Source: Bacillota bacterium (GTDB taxonomy: Bacteria; Bacillota; Clostridia; Lachnospirales; Lachnospiraceae). From it: a stretch of 64,000 nucleotides of DNA. Where the stretch lies: contig JAEWMT010000141.1 in NCBI GenBank assembly GCA_023393095.1, positions 12,796-76,795 on the forward strand. Reading direction: 5' to 3'. Within the stretch, counting starts at the first letter, position 1. Every line of letters starts with the position of its first letter. This document shows positions 52,295 to 61,499 of this stretch, piece after piece. A program made the position numbers and the translations under genes. Below the pieces are notes generated by a model that was not told the DNA's origin, searched no databases, and was given only the letters and a program-made list of their open reading frames with translations.

Positions 52295-53071
52295 ATGGGG
52301 ATACCGGTAAAACTGGAAGCATTTGAAGGACCACTTGACCTTCTGCTTCATTTAATTGATAAGAATAAAATCAATATTTACGATATACCGATTATAGATA
52401 TCACCGAGCAGTATCTGGATTATATCAGACAGATGGAAACCAAGGATTTGGATATTATGAGCGAGTTCCTCGTTATGGCGGCAACCCTAGTTAATATCAA
52501 GTCCAAGATGCTGCTTCCTGTTGAGGAAACTGAGGATGAAGAGCCTGTAGATCCGAGACAGGAGCTGGTTGAGCGTCTGCTTGAATATAAGATGTATAAA
52601 TATATTTCTGTGGAGCTAAAGGACAAACAGCTGGATGCATCCCATATCTTATTTAAGCCTCCTACGATTCCACCGGAAATTGCGGATTTCAAGGAGGAGG
52701 TAGATGTAGAGGGACTATTATCCGATCTTACATTAGCGAAGCTACATGAGATTTTTAAATCCATTGTAAAAAAACAGGTGGATAAAATTGACCCAATCAG
52801 AAGTAAATTCGGAAGAATTGAGAAGGAAGAAATTAATCTCTCTGTTAAGTTTATGCAGATACAAGAATATGGCCTTTTACATAAGAAATTCTCCTTTCGG
52901 AGCTTATTAGAAGCACAACATACGAAGATGGAGGTTATTGTTACCTTCCTTGGAGTTCTAGAGCTTATCAAAATTGGAAGAGTAAATATAGAACAGGAAT
53001 GTTTATTTGATGATATCATCATTACATACCTTGCATCAGATACCATACAGATGGAGGAGGATAGTTTTTAA
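52295..53071 (+). CDS. scpA: segregation and condensation protein A
   Basis: 258 residues from ATG 52295, GGAGG upstream. ScpA kleisin: LEAFEGPLDLLLHLIDKNKI, IPIIDITEQYLDYIRQM, SEFLVMAATLVNIKSKMLLP, and the C-terminal winged-helix part FRSLLEAQHTKMEVIVTFLG. It bridges SMC heads in the chromosome-compacting SMC-ScpAB complex. Its last base is the first base of the scpB start. Confidence 0.97.
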   Translation: MGIPVKLEAFEGPLDLLLHLIDKNKINIYDIPIIDITEQYLDYIRQMETKDLDIMSEFLVMAATLVNIKSKMLLPVEETEDEEPVDPRQELVERLLEYKMYKYISVELKDKQLDASHILFKPPTIPPEIADFKEEVDVEGLLSDLTLAKLHEIFKSIVKKQVDKIDPIRSKFGRIEKEEINLSVKFMQIQEYGLLHKKFSFRSLLEAQHTKMEVIVTFLGVLELIKIGRVNIEQECLFDDIIITYLASDTIQMEEDSF

Positions 53072-53640
53072 TGGAATTAAAACAGTTAGAAGCCCAAGTT
53101 GAAGCGATTTTATTTACCATGGGAGAAGCAGTTGAATTGGAGCGGATTGCCGGAGCACTCGATCAGGATGAAGAGACGATGAGGAAAATAATCCGCAATA
53201 TGATCGATCATTATGAGACAGAAGAACGCGGGATACATATCATTGAACTGGATGGAGCTTTTCAGCTATGTACTAAGCCCTCAATGTATGAATCCTTAAT
53301 CAAGATAACCCATATTCCAAAGAAGCATGTCCTTACGGATGTTCTCTTGGAGACCCTGTCCATCATTGCCTACAAGCAGCCAATCACAAAGCTTCAGATT
53401 GAAGCCATCCGTGGAGTAAAATCCGACCATGCGGTTAATAAGTTGGTGGAATATAATCTTGTCTGTGAAATGGGAAGGCTTGATGCTCCTGGTAGGCCGA
53501 TTCTATTTGGAACAACGGAGGAATTCTTAAGAAGCTTTGGCTTGCAGTCACTGGATGCATTACCCATGGTTAACCCGGAGAAGATTGAGGACTTTAAGCT
53601 GGAAGCAGAAGAAGAGATGCAGCTTAAGCTGGATATATAA
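53071..53640 (+). CDS. scpB: segregation and condensation protein B
   Basis: 189 residues. Tandem winged helices: AQVEAILFTMGEAVELERIA, FQLCTKPSMYESLIKI, then LTDVLLETLSIIAYKQPITK and RGVKSDHAVNKLVEYNLVCE. ScpB dimers bind ScpA in the SMC complex. Start and scpA stop share one base (TAATG), so expression is coupled. A strong terminator lies at 53779. Confidence 0.96.
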   Translation: MELKQLEAQVEAILFTMGEAVELERIAGALDQDEETMRKIIRNMIDHYETEERGIHIIELDGAFQLCTKPSMYESLIKITHIPKKHVLTDVLLETLSIIAYKQPITKLQIEAIRGVKSDHAVNKLVEYNLVCEMGRLDAPGRPILFGTTEEFLRSFGLQSLDALPMVNPEKIEDFKLEAEEEMQLKLDI

Positions 53641-53778
53641 ATTTTATACTTAAGTGATTATAATATAAAAACATAGGAAATTATAAATTTATCTAACATA
53701 GACTTCGTTCTAAATAATATCAGCTATTGAGACTATTTTAGAAATCACGTTCCTACATAGTTTTGACATCGAAAAGCA

Positions 53779-53820
53779 GCAGATTTTCTAAGTGTAATGA
53801 TAGAAAATCTGCTATTGTCT
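53779..53820 (+). terminator. Rho-independent terminator of scpAB
   Basis: 12-bp perfect stem (53779-53790 with 53801-53812), ten-base loop, followed by a T-rich tail TATTGTCTTATT. Confidence 0.8.
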
Positions 53821-53869
53821 TATTACTTTCATGTGTAGAGCAAGGAAATAATGAAAGGAGAATAGAGAT

Positions 53870-55204
53870 ATGTCTGCATACAGTAATAAAGAGCCCCAAA
53901 AAGATATATTTGGGATTGTAATAAAGTTATTTATTACAGTTGCGATTCTGGCGGCTTGTTATTTTGGTTTCTATAAATATCAGCAAAGCAAAATTAAGTT
54001 TCAGCCCGAGGGGTTCTCTGTGGAAGTTAACAGTAATGATCTTACTGTGGTAGGCTCAAAATGGCTGGAGGCTTTTATTGAGCAATACAAGGGGAGATAT
54101 GTACCCAGTAGCCAAAAGATTATGGAATATTCGATTAATCATATTGAAGCGAAAGAAGCTAACGTGGTTCAAATAGACTTTTCAATTATCACCAAAAAGT
54201 TGGATGAAAGGATTGCCTCAAAATGGAATGGGGTTCTGGAAGCAGACAAAATAAATTGCCAATGGGTTCTATGGTTTGAAGAAGGAAAATCAAAGGAAGG
54301 TACTTTCATTTATACCGTAACAAAACTGCAAAGGCCTGCGGGATATGACTTAGAGAAATATCAAACGAGTGGTGAGAAAGAAAAGGATGAGTATAAACAA
54401 GAGTATGAATCAGAAGTTCCATTTGAAAAGCAGCAATATACCTATAAAATAGAAAATAAGATTTGTTATGTGAGTTATGATAGTGGAGACACCTGGAAAG
54501 AAGTACCTGTTCCAATAGAGACCTTGGCAGAAGTCGGAGACGGAAGAGCTTATTATAATAAGCTGCAGGAAAATAGCTATATTATTACTCCTGAAAAAAC
54601 TGCATTTGTCTATGGTGGAACCAGAGAAACTCCTCTTATGATTATTTATTCAGAGGATATGGGAACTACATGGAACACAATAGAAATAGATAAAACGATG
54701 GACAGCACACGGATGAGGCTTTGCAATTTTCCAACAGATAAAGTAGGTTACATTATTGCAGCCGGCCAAAGAACGATGTCTCAAGAAGGACAAATTATTT
54801 ATAAAACAACAAATGGTGGTGATACCTGGGGAAAAGTTGGAGTTGGACCCAGTACCTGGCTTCTACAATCAGGAGGCTTTATCGATGAAAATCTGGGCTT
54901 TATGAGTTATCCAGACATAGAAGGATCGGAAACTAATTTTTATAGAACAGAAGATGGGGGTAAAAGCTTTGAACCTATTATCATTCCTGTGGAGAAAGAG
55001 GAATGGATGGGAACTACTTTAGAGCCTTTTGTACAACCTGAAACACCTTATATTGAAGATGGAGAGCTATTCCTTTTAGTAGGACAGGGTTCACAGGGTG
55101 ACTTTAAGGGAGGTACTATCATGGCAAAATACAAATCGGAGGATAAAGGAAAAACATGGTTCTTTGTGGAGTTAGTAGATCCGCCTACAAAAGAAATCGG
55201 TTAG
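53870..55204 (+). CDS. membrane-anchored protein with Asp-box (BNR) repeats
   Basis: 444 residues from ATG 53870, AAAGGAG upstream. One membrane segment (residues about 14-36), an N-terminal domain, then a beta-propeller with Asp boxes: YDSGDTWKEV, SEDMGTTWNTI, TTNGGDTWGKV, TEDGGKSFEPI and SEDKGKTWFFV. Such propellers occur in sialidases and YCF48-like assembly factors; no sialidase Arg triad or catalytic Tyr is apparent, so enzyme activity is doubtful. Predicted outside the membrane. Confidence 0.75.
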   Translation: MSAYSNKEPQKDIFGIVIKLFITVAILAACYFGFYKYQQSKIKFQPEGFSVEVNSNDLTVVGSKWLEAFIEQYKGRYVPSSQKIMEYSINHIEAKEANVVQIDFSIITKKLDERIASKWNGVLEADKINCQWVLWFEEGKSKEGTFIYTVTKLQRPAGYDLEKYQTSGEKEKDEYKQEYESEVPFEKQQYTYKIENKICYVSYDSGDTWKEVPVPIETLAEVGDGRAYYNKLQENSYIITPEKTAFVYGGTRETPLMIIYSEDMGTTWNTIEIDKTMDSTRMRLCNFPTDKVGYIIAAGQRTMSQEGQIIYKTTNGGDTWGKVGVGPSTWLLQSGGFIDENLGFMSYPDIEGSETNFYRTEDGGKSFEPIIIPVEKEEWMGTTLEPFVQPETPYIEDGELFLLVGQGSQGDFKGGTIMAKYKSEDKGKTWFFVELVDPPTKEIG

Positions 55205-55301
55205 TAAAGCTAGTGGAACTGCTTACGGAAAGAAATGGGATAGTGAAGGTAGTATAATATTTTAATATTAATCGGATTAAGGAATTATTGTAATAATAGG
55301 A

Positions 55302-55338
55302 TTGGCAGAGCATTGTTTAACGCTTTGCTAATTTTTTT
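55302..55338 (+). terminator. Rho-independent terminator after the propeller gene
   Basis: TTGGCAGAGC (55302-55311) pairs with GCTTTGCTAA (55322-55331) using two G-U pairs, followed by seven T. Confidence 0.75.
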
Positions 55339-55455
55339 ATAAACAATTTTTTATTGAAATGTAATTTATATAAGATCGCTGCCAATGAAAACATAAATGC
55401 GAATAAATCCAGTATAAAAACCTAATGCTAATTTATTATATCATAAGGAATCGAA

Positions 55456-55492
55456 GGCATAGTGTGAATAGTCTCGTAAAGACAAGCGAGCC
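55456..55492. repeat. GCATAGTGTGAATAGTC repeat, intergenic copy
   Basis: GGCATAGTGTGAATAGTCTC and following bases resemble 4538-4573, inside the PgpH-like gene. In both copies the downstream bases can form a five-base-pair hairpin (CTCGT with GCGAG here, CCGCC with GGCGG there). The remaining gap 55205-55540 shows no gene. Confidence 0.5.
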
Positions 55493-55540
55493 CATGCAAA
55501 ACTTTCCGATGCAAACTAACTCAAAGGTAGGTTTATTAGT

Positions 55541-56431
55541 ATGAGAGATAGAAAGATAAGCGACCCAATTGTCAGTATCATAAGAAGTAATACAGAACAA
55601 GCTTCGATTAAGGAGGCACTGGATTTACTTCCGGTTAATGATATGATACATCAGGGAGATAGGGTTGTCATTACACCGAACTGGGTAACTGCGAGGTCTC
55701 CTGAGACGGCGGTAACCGTTGGGCCTGAGACCTTACGTGCTTTGATTCGGTATGTGAAAGACTTCCAGCCAGAAAAAATCATAGTCGCAACCGGCTCAGG
55801 AGAAGATACTGTCAAGGTATTTCATCAGGTTGGTTATAGTCAAATTATCGAAGAAGAGCAGGTCACCTTTGTTGATTTGAATTACGGCCCCTATACGGAG
55901 ATTAAATTAGAGCATGATATTATAACAAGTACTAAGGTTAATGAATTGATCAATCAAATGGATGTACTGATTAGCTTCACACAGCTTAAACAACATGAAG
56001 AGGCAACCATAAGTGCTGCGATAAAAAATATCGCCATGGGTTGGCCTCCGGCAGAAATTCATGGATTTCCAAAGAAGGGCTTGGGGATTCATAAAGATTT
56101 GCATGGCTTTATTGCAGCAATGGCAAAGAAGCTTCCAATTGATTTGTCCATCATCAGTGCAGATAAAACAATGATAGGAACTGGCCCTAATAATGGGATA
56201 GCGGTGGATACCAAAGGTCTGATCATTGCCTCCACTGACCCGGTAGCGGCTGATACCATTGGTGCAAGGCTTCTTGGTTTTCTACCCCAGGCAATTCATT
56301 ACTTGTACTCCCTTTCAGAGTCTAATTATGGGGTAGCTGACTTAACGAAGATGACAATTAAGGGGATGACGGTGGAAGAGGCGGAAAAGATATTTTCAAT
56401 GGCGGCTTATGGAAGGGAGATTGTATTATAA
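55541..56431 (+). CDS. DUF362 family protein
   Basis: 296 residues from ATG 55541. DUF362 features: NDMIHQGDRVVITPNWVTAR, EKIIVATGSGED, DVLISFTQLKQHEEATISAA, IKNIAMGWPP and LIIASTDPVAADTIGARLLG. Some DUF362 proteins carry 4Fe-4S ferredoxin domains; none is present here. Function unknown, predicted cytoplasmic. It lies just before the polyamine cluster but on a separate transcript, given the promoter at 56664. Confidence 0.85.
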   Translation: MRDRKISDPIVSIIRSNTEQASIKEALDLLPVNDMIHQGDRVVITPNWVTARSPETAVTVGPETLRALIRYVKDFQPEKIIVATGSGEDTVKVFHQVGYSQIIEEEQVTFVDLNYGPYTEIKLEHDIITSTKVNELINQMDVLISFTQLKQHEEATISAAIKNIAMGWPPAEIHGFPKKGLGIHKDLHGFIAAMAKKLPIDLSIISADKTMIGTGPNNGIAVDTKGLIIASTDPVAADTIGARLLGFLPQAIHYLYSLSESNYGVADLTKMTIKGMTVEEAEKIFSMAAYGREIVL

Positions 56432-56663
56432 AAAGAAATCTTTTTATTTAATATAAAAGCACTATAATTATAAATTAAACCGCAAAAAAATGTATTTGCA
56501 TATAAGCGATTATAAATCGGTCATAGTGGTATTTGACAATAAAAATACAAAATACTAAGAATAAAAGTATAATGAAAGTTTACATTTTTTATAGTTTTAT
56601 CAGTTTATGCTCAAAAGTGACAGTAATACTAAACTTATGGTTTACAAATAGTAAAAATAATGC

Positions 56664-56692
56664 TTGCATGTTTGAATACATTTTTGTATAAT
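56664..56692 (+). promoter_or_regulatory. probable promoter of the polyamine cluster
   Basis: TTGCAT (56664-56669) and a perfect TATAAT (56687-56692), 17-base spacer, about 95 bases before the speD start. A second TTGACA lies at about 56534. The rest of the 356-base gap is AT-rich with no gene. Confidence 0.6.
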
Positions 56693-56787
56693 AATCCATG
56701 CTGTAAATATTAGAAACTCGTACTAAAGATGCATTTTTACAAATGCTAATTATAATTAAGGAATACATAACGAAAAGAAAGGTTGTG

Positions 56788-57609
56788 ATGTTAGGGTTGG
56801 ATAAAAAGCTTACTTTGTACGGCTTTAACAACCTCACCAAAACTCTTAGTTTTAACATATATGACATATGTTATGCGAAGAGTGAGAGAGAACAAAAGGA
56901 TTACATTGCATACATTGATGAGCAGTATAATTCGGAACGATTGACTAAGATTCTTGTAGATGTTACCGAAATGATTGGTGCACATATTTTAAATATATCA
57001 AAGCAGGATTATGATCCCCAGGGTGCTTCAGTTAATATCTTGATCGCCGAGGGATCCTTGTCCACTGAACATATCGACGAATCCTGCAACCAAGGGAAAT
57101 ATACGAAAACTTTAGAAGATACGAGAGATACGGTTCATGCGCATCTTGATAAAAGTCATGTTACGGTGCATACCTTTCCCGAGCATCATCCGGATAATTC
57201 TATTTCAACCTTTCGCGTGGATATCGATGTATCCACCTGCGGAGAGATTTCACCGCTGAATGCACTGGATTATTTGATCGGAAGCTTTGACTCCGATATC
57301 ATAACCATAGATTATCGTGTCAGGGGCTTTACCCGCGACCTACACGGAATGAAATACTTTATTGATCACAATATCACCTCCATTCAGGATTATATTGATG
57401 ACCAAACTTTGACGAAATATGACGCGATTGATGTAAATGTATATCAATCAAATATTTTTCATACCAAGATGCTGATTAAGGAAATTGAACTGCAGAACTA
57501 TTTGTTTAACAAGGACGTATATGAACTGCCTCCGAAGCAGAGACTTGATATTACCAATAGTCTGCGTAAGGAAATGATTGAAATTTTCAGCGGAATGAAT
57601 ATTTACTAA
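56788..57609 (+). CDS. speD: S-adenosylmethionine decarboxylase proenzyme
   Basis: 273 residues from ATG 56788, AAAGG five bases upstream; an in-frame ATG at 56743 lacks a site. It matches the longer Gram-negative type (about 264 residues) rather than the short archaeal/Bacillus type. The self-cleavage site that generates the pyruvoyl group is in LDKSHVTVHTFPEHHP (Ser about residue 122), and SPLNALDYLIGSFDSDIITI follows. It makes decarboxylated SAM, the aminopropyl donor for SpeE (59232). The decarboxylase gene follows 17 bases on. Confidence 0.93.
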   Translation: MLGLDKKLTLYGFNNLTKTLSFNIYDICYAKSEREQKDYIAYIDEQYNSERLTKILVDVTEMIGAHILNISKQDYDPQGASVNILIAEGSLSTEHIDESCNQGKYTKTLEDTRDTVHAHLDKSHVTVHTFPEHHPDNSISTFRVDIDVSTCGEISPLNALDYLIGSFDSDIITIDYRVRGFTRDLHGMKYFIDHNITSIQDYIDDQTLTKYDAIDVNVYQSNIFHTKMLIKEIELQNYLFNKDVYELPPKQRLDITNSLRKEMIEIFSGMNIY

Positions 57610-57626
57610 TAAGAATGGAGTTAATT

Positions 57627-59075
57627 ATGAAATATACACAGAATAATGCTCCCATTCATGAAGCATTATTACAACATAAGAAAAACCGTGTTGTTCCCTT
57701 TGATGTCCCCGGCCATAAGGGCGGGCGGGGAAACCCTGAGCTTACAGAATTTCTTGGAATTGACTGTCTGAAAGTAGATGTCAATTCAATGAAGCCGTTA
57801 GATAATCTGATTCATCCGGTTTCAGTCATTAAAGCTGCAGAGGAACTGGCTGCCGAAGCTTTCGGCGCAGATGCAGCTTTTTTTATCGTAAACGGAACAA
57901 CTGCAGCAGTTCAGGCGATGATAATGTCTGCCTGTAAAGCAGGAGAGAAAATTATCATGCCAAGAAATGTACACCGAAGCTCTATTAATGCTTTGGTAGT
58001 ATGTGGTGCAATACCGGTTTATGTAAACCCGGGAGTAAATCATGAGCTTGGAATTCCACTCGGAATGTCAGTCGAGGATATAAAGACAGCGATAAAAGAA
58101 AATCCTGATGCGAAAGCAATACTTGTCAATAATCCTACTTATTACGGTATTTGCTCGAATCTTCGAGAAATTGTTAACCTCGCCCATGAGGCCAGTATGA
58201 AGGTACTTGTGGATGAAGCACATGCCACACATTTTTATTTCGGAGAGAATCTTCCGGTCAGTGCAATGGCAGCAGGTGCGGATATGTCCGCGGTTAGTAT
58301 GCATAAAACAGGAGGTTCACTAACACAGAGTTCTTTTTTAATCTGTAAAAATACGATGGATCCCGGTTATGTCAGACAGATTATCAACCTGACCCAAACA
58401 ACCAGCGGTTCCTACTTGCTCCTTACTTCATTGGATCTTGCCAGAAAGAATATGTACCTGAATGGTAAGGAAATGGTAGAAAAAACAATATTACTAGCGG
58501 AGTATGCAAGGGAAGAGATTAATAAACAGGGTGGCTATTATGCATTTTCCTCTGAACTGATAAATGACGATACGATATTTGATTTTGATTTAACGAAATT
58601 ATCCATTCATACCGGAAATATCGGACGAGCAGGAGTGGAAGTATATGATCTATTGCGTGACGAATATGGGATTCAGATTGAATTTGGTGATCTAGGGAAT
58701 ATCCTTGCAATTGTATCCGCCGGTGACAGGCTGTTTGAGATTGAACGATTGATTTCTGCTTTGTCGGAAATAAAGCGTCTTTACAATAAGAATAAGGTTG
58801 GTATGCTTAATAATGAGTATATTGAACCGGAGGTAGTGGTGACTCCACAGAAGGCTTTTTACCATGATAAGAAATCTGTTTCTTTACAGGAAGCTGTCGG
58901 ACACATTGCAGGTGAATTCGTAATGTGTTATCCCCCAGGTATTCCGATTCTTGCTCCTGGTGAGAGGGTTACGAAGAATATCATAGAGTACATCAATTAT
59001 GCAAAGGAGAAGGGGAGCTCCCTGACCGGACCTAAGGATATGAAGGTAGAGCATTTGAACATTATTGATTATTAA
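57627..59075 (+). CDS. speA: Orn/Lys/Arg decarboxylase family protein, probably arginine decarboxylase
   Basis: 482 residues from ATG 57627, GGAG six bases upstream; ATG 57615 is in frame but weak. Fold I PLP enzyme of the SpeA/YaaO group: FDVPGHKGGRGNPEL, FFIVNGTTAAVQAMIMSAC, LVDEAHATHFYF and the PLP lysine in SMHKTGGSL (about 226), with C-terminal YPPGIPILAPGE. Bacillus SpeA of this type makes agmatine from arginine; lysine or ornithine cannot be ruled out by eye. It lies between speD and speE in one direction. Confidence 0.88.
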   Translation: MKYTQNNAPIHEALLQHKKNRVVPFDVPGHKGGRGNPELTEFLGIDCLKVDVNSMKPLDNLIHPVSVIKAAEELAAEAFGADAAFFIVNGTTAAVQAMIMSACKAGEKIIMPRNVHRSSINALVVCGAIPVYVNPGVNHELGIPLGMSVEDIKTAIKENPDAKAILVNNPTYYGICSNLREIVNLAHEASMKVLVDEAHATHFYFGENLPVSAMAAGADMSAVSMHKTGGSLTQSSFLICKNTMDPGYVRQIINLTQTTSGSYLLLTSLDLARKNMYLNGKEMVEKTILLAEYAREEINKQGGYYAFSSELINDDTIFDFDLTKLSIHTGNIGRAGVEVYDLLRDEYGIQIEFGDLGNILAIVSAGDRLFEIERLISALSEIKRLYNKNKVGMLNNEYIEPEVVVTPQKAFYHDKKSVSLQEAVGHIAGEFVMCYPPGIPILAPGERVTKNIIEYINYAKEKGSSLTGPKDMKVEHLNIIDY

Positions 59076-59079
59076 TTTA

Positions 59080-59195
59080 ATCTAATTAGATTAAGATGTC
59101 AAAAGTCATAAATAAACTAGACGAATGAGTATAGATGTACAAATCTTCATCTCACTATATAAATATGACTTTTTACATCATAATCCTAATTATAA
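59080..59195. repeat. intergenic palindrome with shared end motif on both arms
   Basis: Arms 59089-59110 and 59164-59185 match at 20 of 22 positions and extend outward by TAATTA pairs. The arms contain GATGTCAAAAGTCATA and TATGACTTTTTACATC, variants of the end motif at 7669, 10531 and 19173. The inside also pairs (AGATG with CATCT). It lies between the decarboxylase and speE genes, inside the polyamine cluster. Confidence 0.75.
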
Positions 59196-59231
59196 AATAG
59201 AAATAATACAAGAAAGAATAGAGGTGTCTGT

Positions 59232-60077
59232 ATGGAATTATGGTATTCCGAACATCATTCGGAGCATGTCAGATTCTCACTCAAGGTAAAGGAGCAGCTT
59301 TATAGTAAGCAGAGTGAATTTCAACAGGTAGATATTCTGGATACCGTGGAATTCGGGCGTGCTCTGATTCTGGACGGCTGCCTGATGGTAACGGAAAAGG
59401 ATGAATTCATCTATCATGATATGATTGTTCATGTTCCGATGGCAACCAATCTTAATATCAAAAAGGTACTTGTCATCGGTGCCGGTGACGGAGGGACGAT
59501 AAGAGAACTGACCAGATATCCTGGCATTGAACAGATTGACATGGTGGAAATTGATTCCATGGTAGTGGAGGTCTGCAAGCAGTTCCTTCCTCAGACAGCA
59601 AGTAAGCTGGATGATCCCAGAGTACAGATCTATTATGAGGATGGTCTAAAATTTGTTCGGCGTAAAGCAAATGAATATGATTTGATCCTAGTGGACTCCA
59701 CAGATCCATTTGGACCCGGTGAGGGATTATTTACAAAGGAGTTCTACGGAAATTGTTATAATGCCCTGAAGGAAGACGGTATCTTAGTTAATCAGCATGA
59801 AAGTACTTACTATGATGCTTATGTGGAGGCAATGAAAAGGGCACATAATAGAATTATGGAAACCTTTCCGATTGCAAAGGTATATCAGGCTCATATTCCG
59901 ACCTATCCATCCGGGCACTGGTTATTTGGATATGCATCCAAAAAATATGATCCATTAAAGGATTTGCAGGAAAATGAATGGAATGCACTTGGTATTAAAA
60001 CCAAATACTATAATACAGAGCTGCATAAGGGGTGTTTTGCACTTCCCAATTATGTAATTGAACAGTTGAGTGAATAG
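59232..60077 (+). CDS. speE: polyamine aminopropyltransferase (spermidine synthase)
   Basis: 281 residues from ATG 59232. N-terminal beta domain (WYSEHHSEHVRFSLKVKEQL), SAM-type fold with VIGAGDGGTIRELTRY (about 80), then LVDSTDPFGPGEGLFTKEFY with the catalytic Asp at about 154, and GHWLFGYASKKY. It transfers the aminopropyl group of decarboxylated SAM to putrescine or, in some bacteria, agmatine. SpeD supplies the donor. Confidence 0.95.
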   Translation: MELWYSEHHSEHVRFSLKVKEQLYSKQSEFQQVDILDTVEFGRALILDGCLMVTEKDEFIYHDMIVHVPMATNLNIKKVLVIGAGDGGTIRELTRYPGIEQIDMVEIDSMVVEVCKQFLPQTASKLDDPRVQIYYEDGLKFVRRKANEYDLILVDSTDPFGPGEGLFTKEFYGNCYNALKEDGILVNQHESTYYDAYVEAMKRAHNRIMETFPIAKVYQAHIPTYPSGHWLFGYASKKYDPLKDLQENEWNALGIKTKYYNTELHKGCFALPNYVIEQLSE

Positions 60078-60269
60078 ATCAATATGAGAATAGAATTAGT
60101 TCTAAATATCGTAAAATAAAGACTATACAGTTACTATAAAATAAAAACTTGGATTGTATATCATAAGTCCTTATCGAACGATTTTTATTTTGATACCTTA
60201 ATAAGACTGATATATATCAAACTGAATTTGAAATTGTTAATATTATTATGTGATATGGAGGAATAATGA

Positions 60270-61475
60270 ATGAGCAGAGCGTTAATTATTGGCGCAGGTG
60301 GCGTAGCAAGTGTAGTTGTGCATAAATGCTGTCAGAACAGTCAGGTATTTGAAGAAATCTGTATTGCCAGCAGAACAGTTTCAAAGTGCGAAGCATTAAA
60401 AGCACAGGTGGAAGCAAAGGGTTATAAAACAAAGGTAACTACCGCACAGGTAGATGCAGATAAAACAGAGGAATTAATCACTCTGATAGAGAATTATAAA
60501 CCGAACATCGTAATCAATGTGGCACTTCCCTATCAGGATCTGACCATCATGGATGCATGTCTTGCAACTAAAGTAGATTATCTCGATACTGCCAATTATG
60601 AGCCTCTTGATACAGCCAAATTCGAATATAGCTGGCAGTGGGCATACCGCGAACGTTTTGAAAAGGCGGGTATTACCGCTGTACTTGGCTGCGGCTTTGA
60701 TCCCGGTGTCACAGGAGTATTCTCTGCATATGCATTAAAGCATTATTTTGATGAAATCCATACAATTGATATTCTGGATGCCAATGCCGGTGATCACGGA
60801 TATCCGTTTGCTACCAATTTTAACCCTGAGATTAACATCCGTGAGGTTACAGCCAACGGAAGCTATTTTGAAAACGGTAAATTTTTTGAGACAGAACCAA
60901 TGTCCATAAAGAGAGTTTACAATTTTCCCGAAATCGGTGAAAAGGATATGTATCTGTTACATCATGAGGAAATGGAGTCCTTGGCACTTAACATGCCAGG
61001 AATTAAGAAAATTCGCTTCTTTATGACTTTTTCAGAACGCTACCTGACACATCTTCAGGTGCTTCAGAATGTAGGCATGACTTCCATTGAACCAATTGAT
61101 TTTGAAGGACATAAGATTGTACCATTACAGTTTTTGAAGTCAGTTCTTCCCGACCCTTCCTCCTTAGGTCCAAGAACCAAGGGTAAGACAAACATCGGCT
61201 GTATCTATACCGGTGTGAAGGATGGTAAGGAAGTGAAATACTATGTATATAATGTATGTGACCATCAGGAGTGCTACCAAGAGGTAGGTTCCCAAGCTAT
61301 TTCCTATACTACGGGTGTTCCGGCAATGATAGGAGCAATGATGGTTCTAACTGGTAAATGGAAGAAGCCGGGTGTATATAATGTGGAAGAATTTGATCCG
61401 GATCCGTTCATGGATGAGTTGAACCGATGCGGTCTTCCCTGGAAGGAAAACTTTAATCCGGAAATGGTTGAATAA
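60270..61475 (+). CDS. carboxynorspermidine/carboxyspermidine dehydrogenase (Lys9-type)
   Basis: 401 residues, GGAGG before ATG 60270. Saccharopine-dehydrogenase-like Rossmann fold: ALIIGAGGVASVVVHKCCQN, NVALPYQDLTIMDACL, DTANYEP and LGCGFDPGVTGVFSAYALKH. It makes carboxyspermidine from putrescine and aspartate semialdehyde with NADPH, or carboxynorspermidine from diaminopropane. The decarboxylase partner follows 24 bases later. Confidence 0.93.
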   Translation: MSRALIIGAGGVASVVVHKCCQNSQVFEEICIASRTVSKCEALKAQVEAKGYKTKVTTAQVDADKTEELITLIENYKPNIVINVALPYQDLTIMDACLATKVDYLDTANYEPLDTAKFEYSWQWAYRERFEKAGITAVLGCGFDPGVTGVFSAYALKHYFDEIHTIDILDANAGDHGYPFATNFNPEINIREVTANGSYFENGKFFETEPMSIKRVYNFPEIGEKDMYLLHHEEMESLALNMPGIKKIRFFMTFSERYLTHLQVLQNVGMTSIEPIDFEGHKIVPLQFLKSVLPDPSSLGPRTKGKTNIGCIYTGVKDGKEVKYYVYNVCDHQECYQEVGSQAISYTTGVPAMIGAMMVLTGKWKKPGVYNVEEFDPDPFMDELNRCGLPWKENFNPEMVE

Positions 61476-61499
61476 TAATAGCTTTGAATGGAGTATACA

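Noticed and set aside
52420..53046. 208-codon open frame on the minus strand inside scpA
   Set aside because: Shadow of the scpA coding frame; Ser-rich low-complexity translation without a start site.
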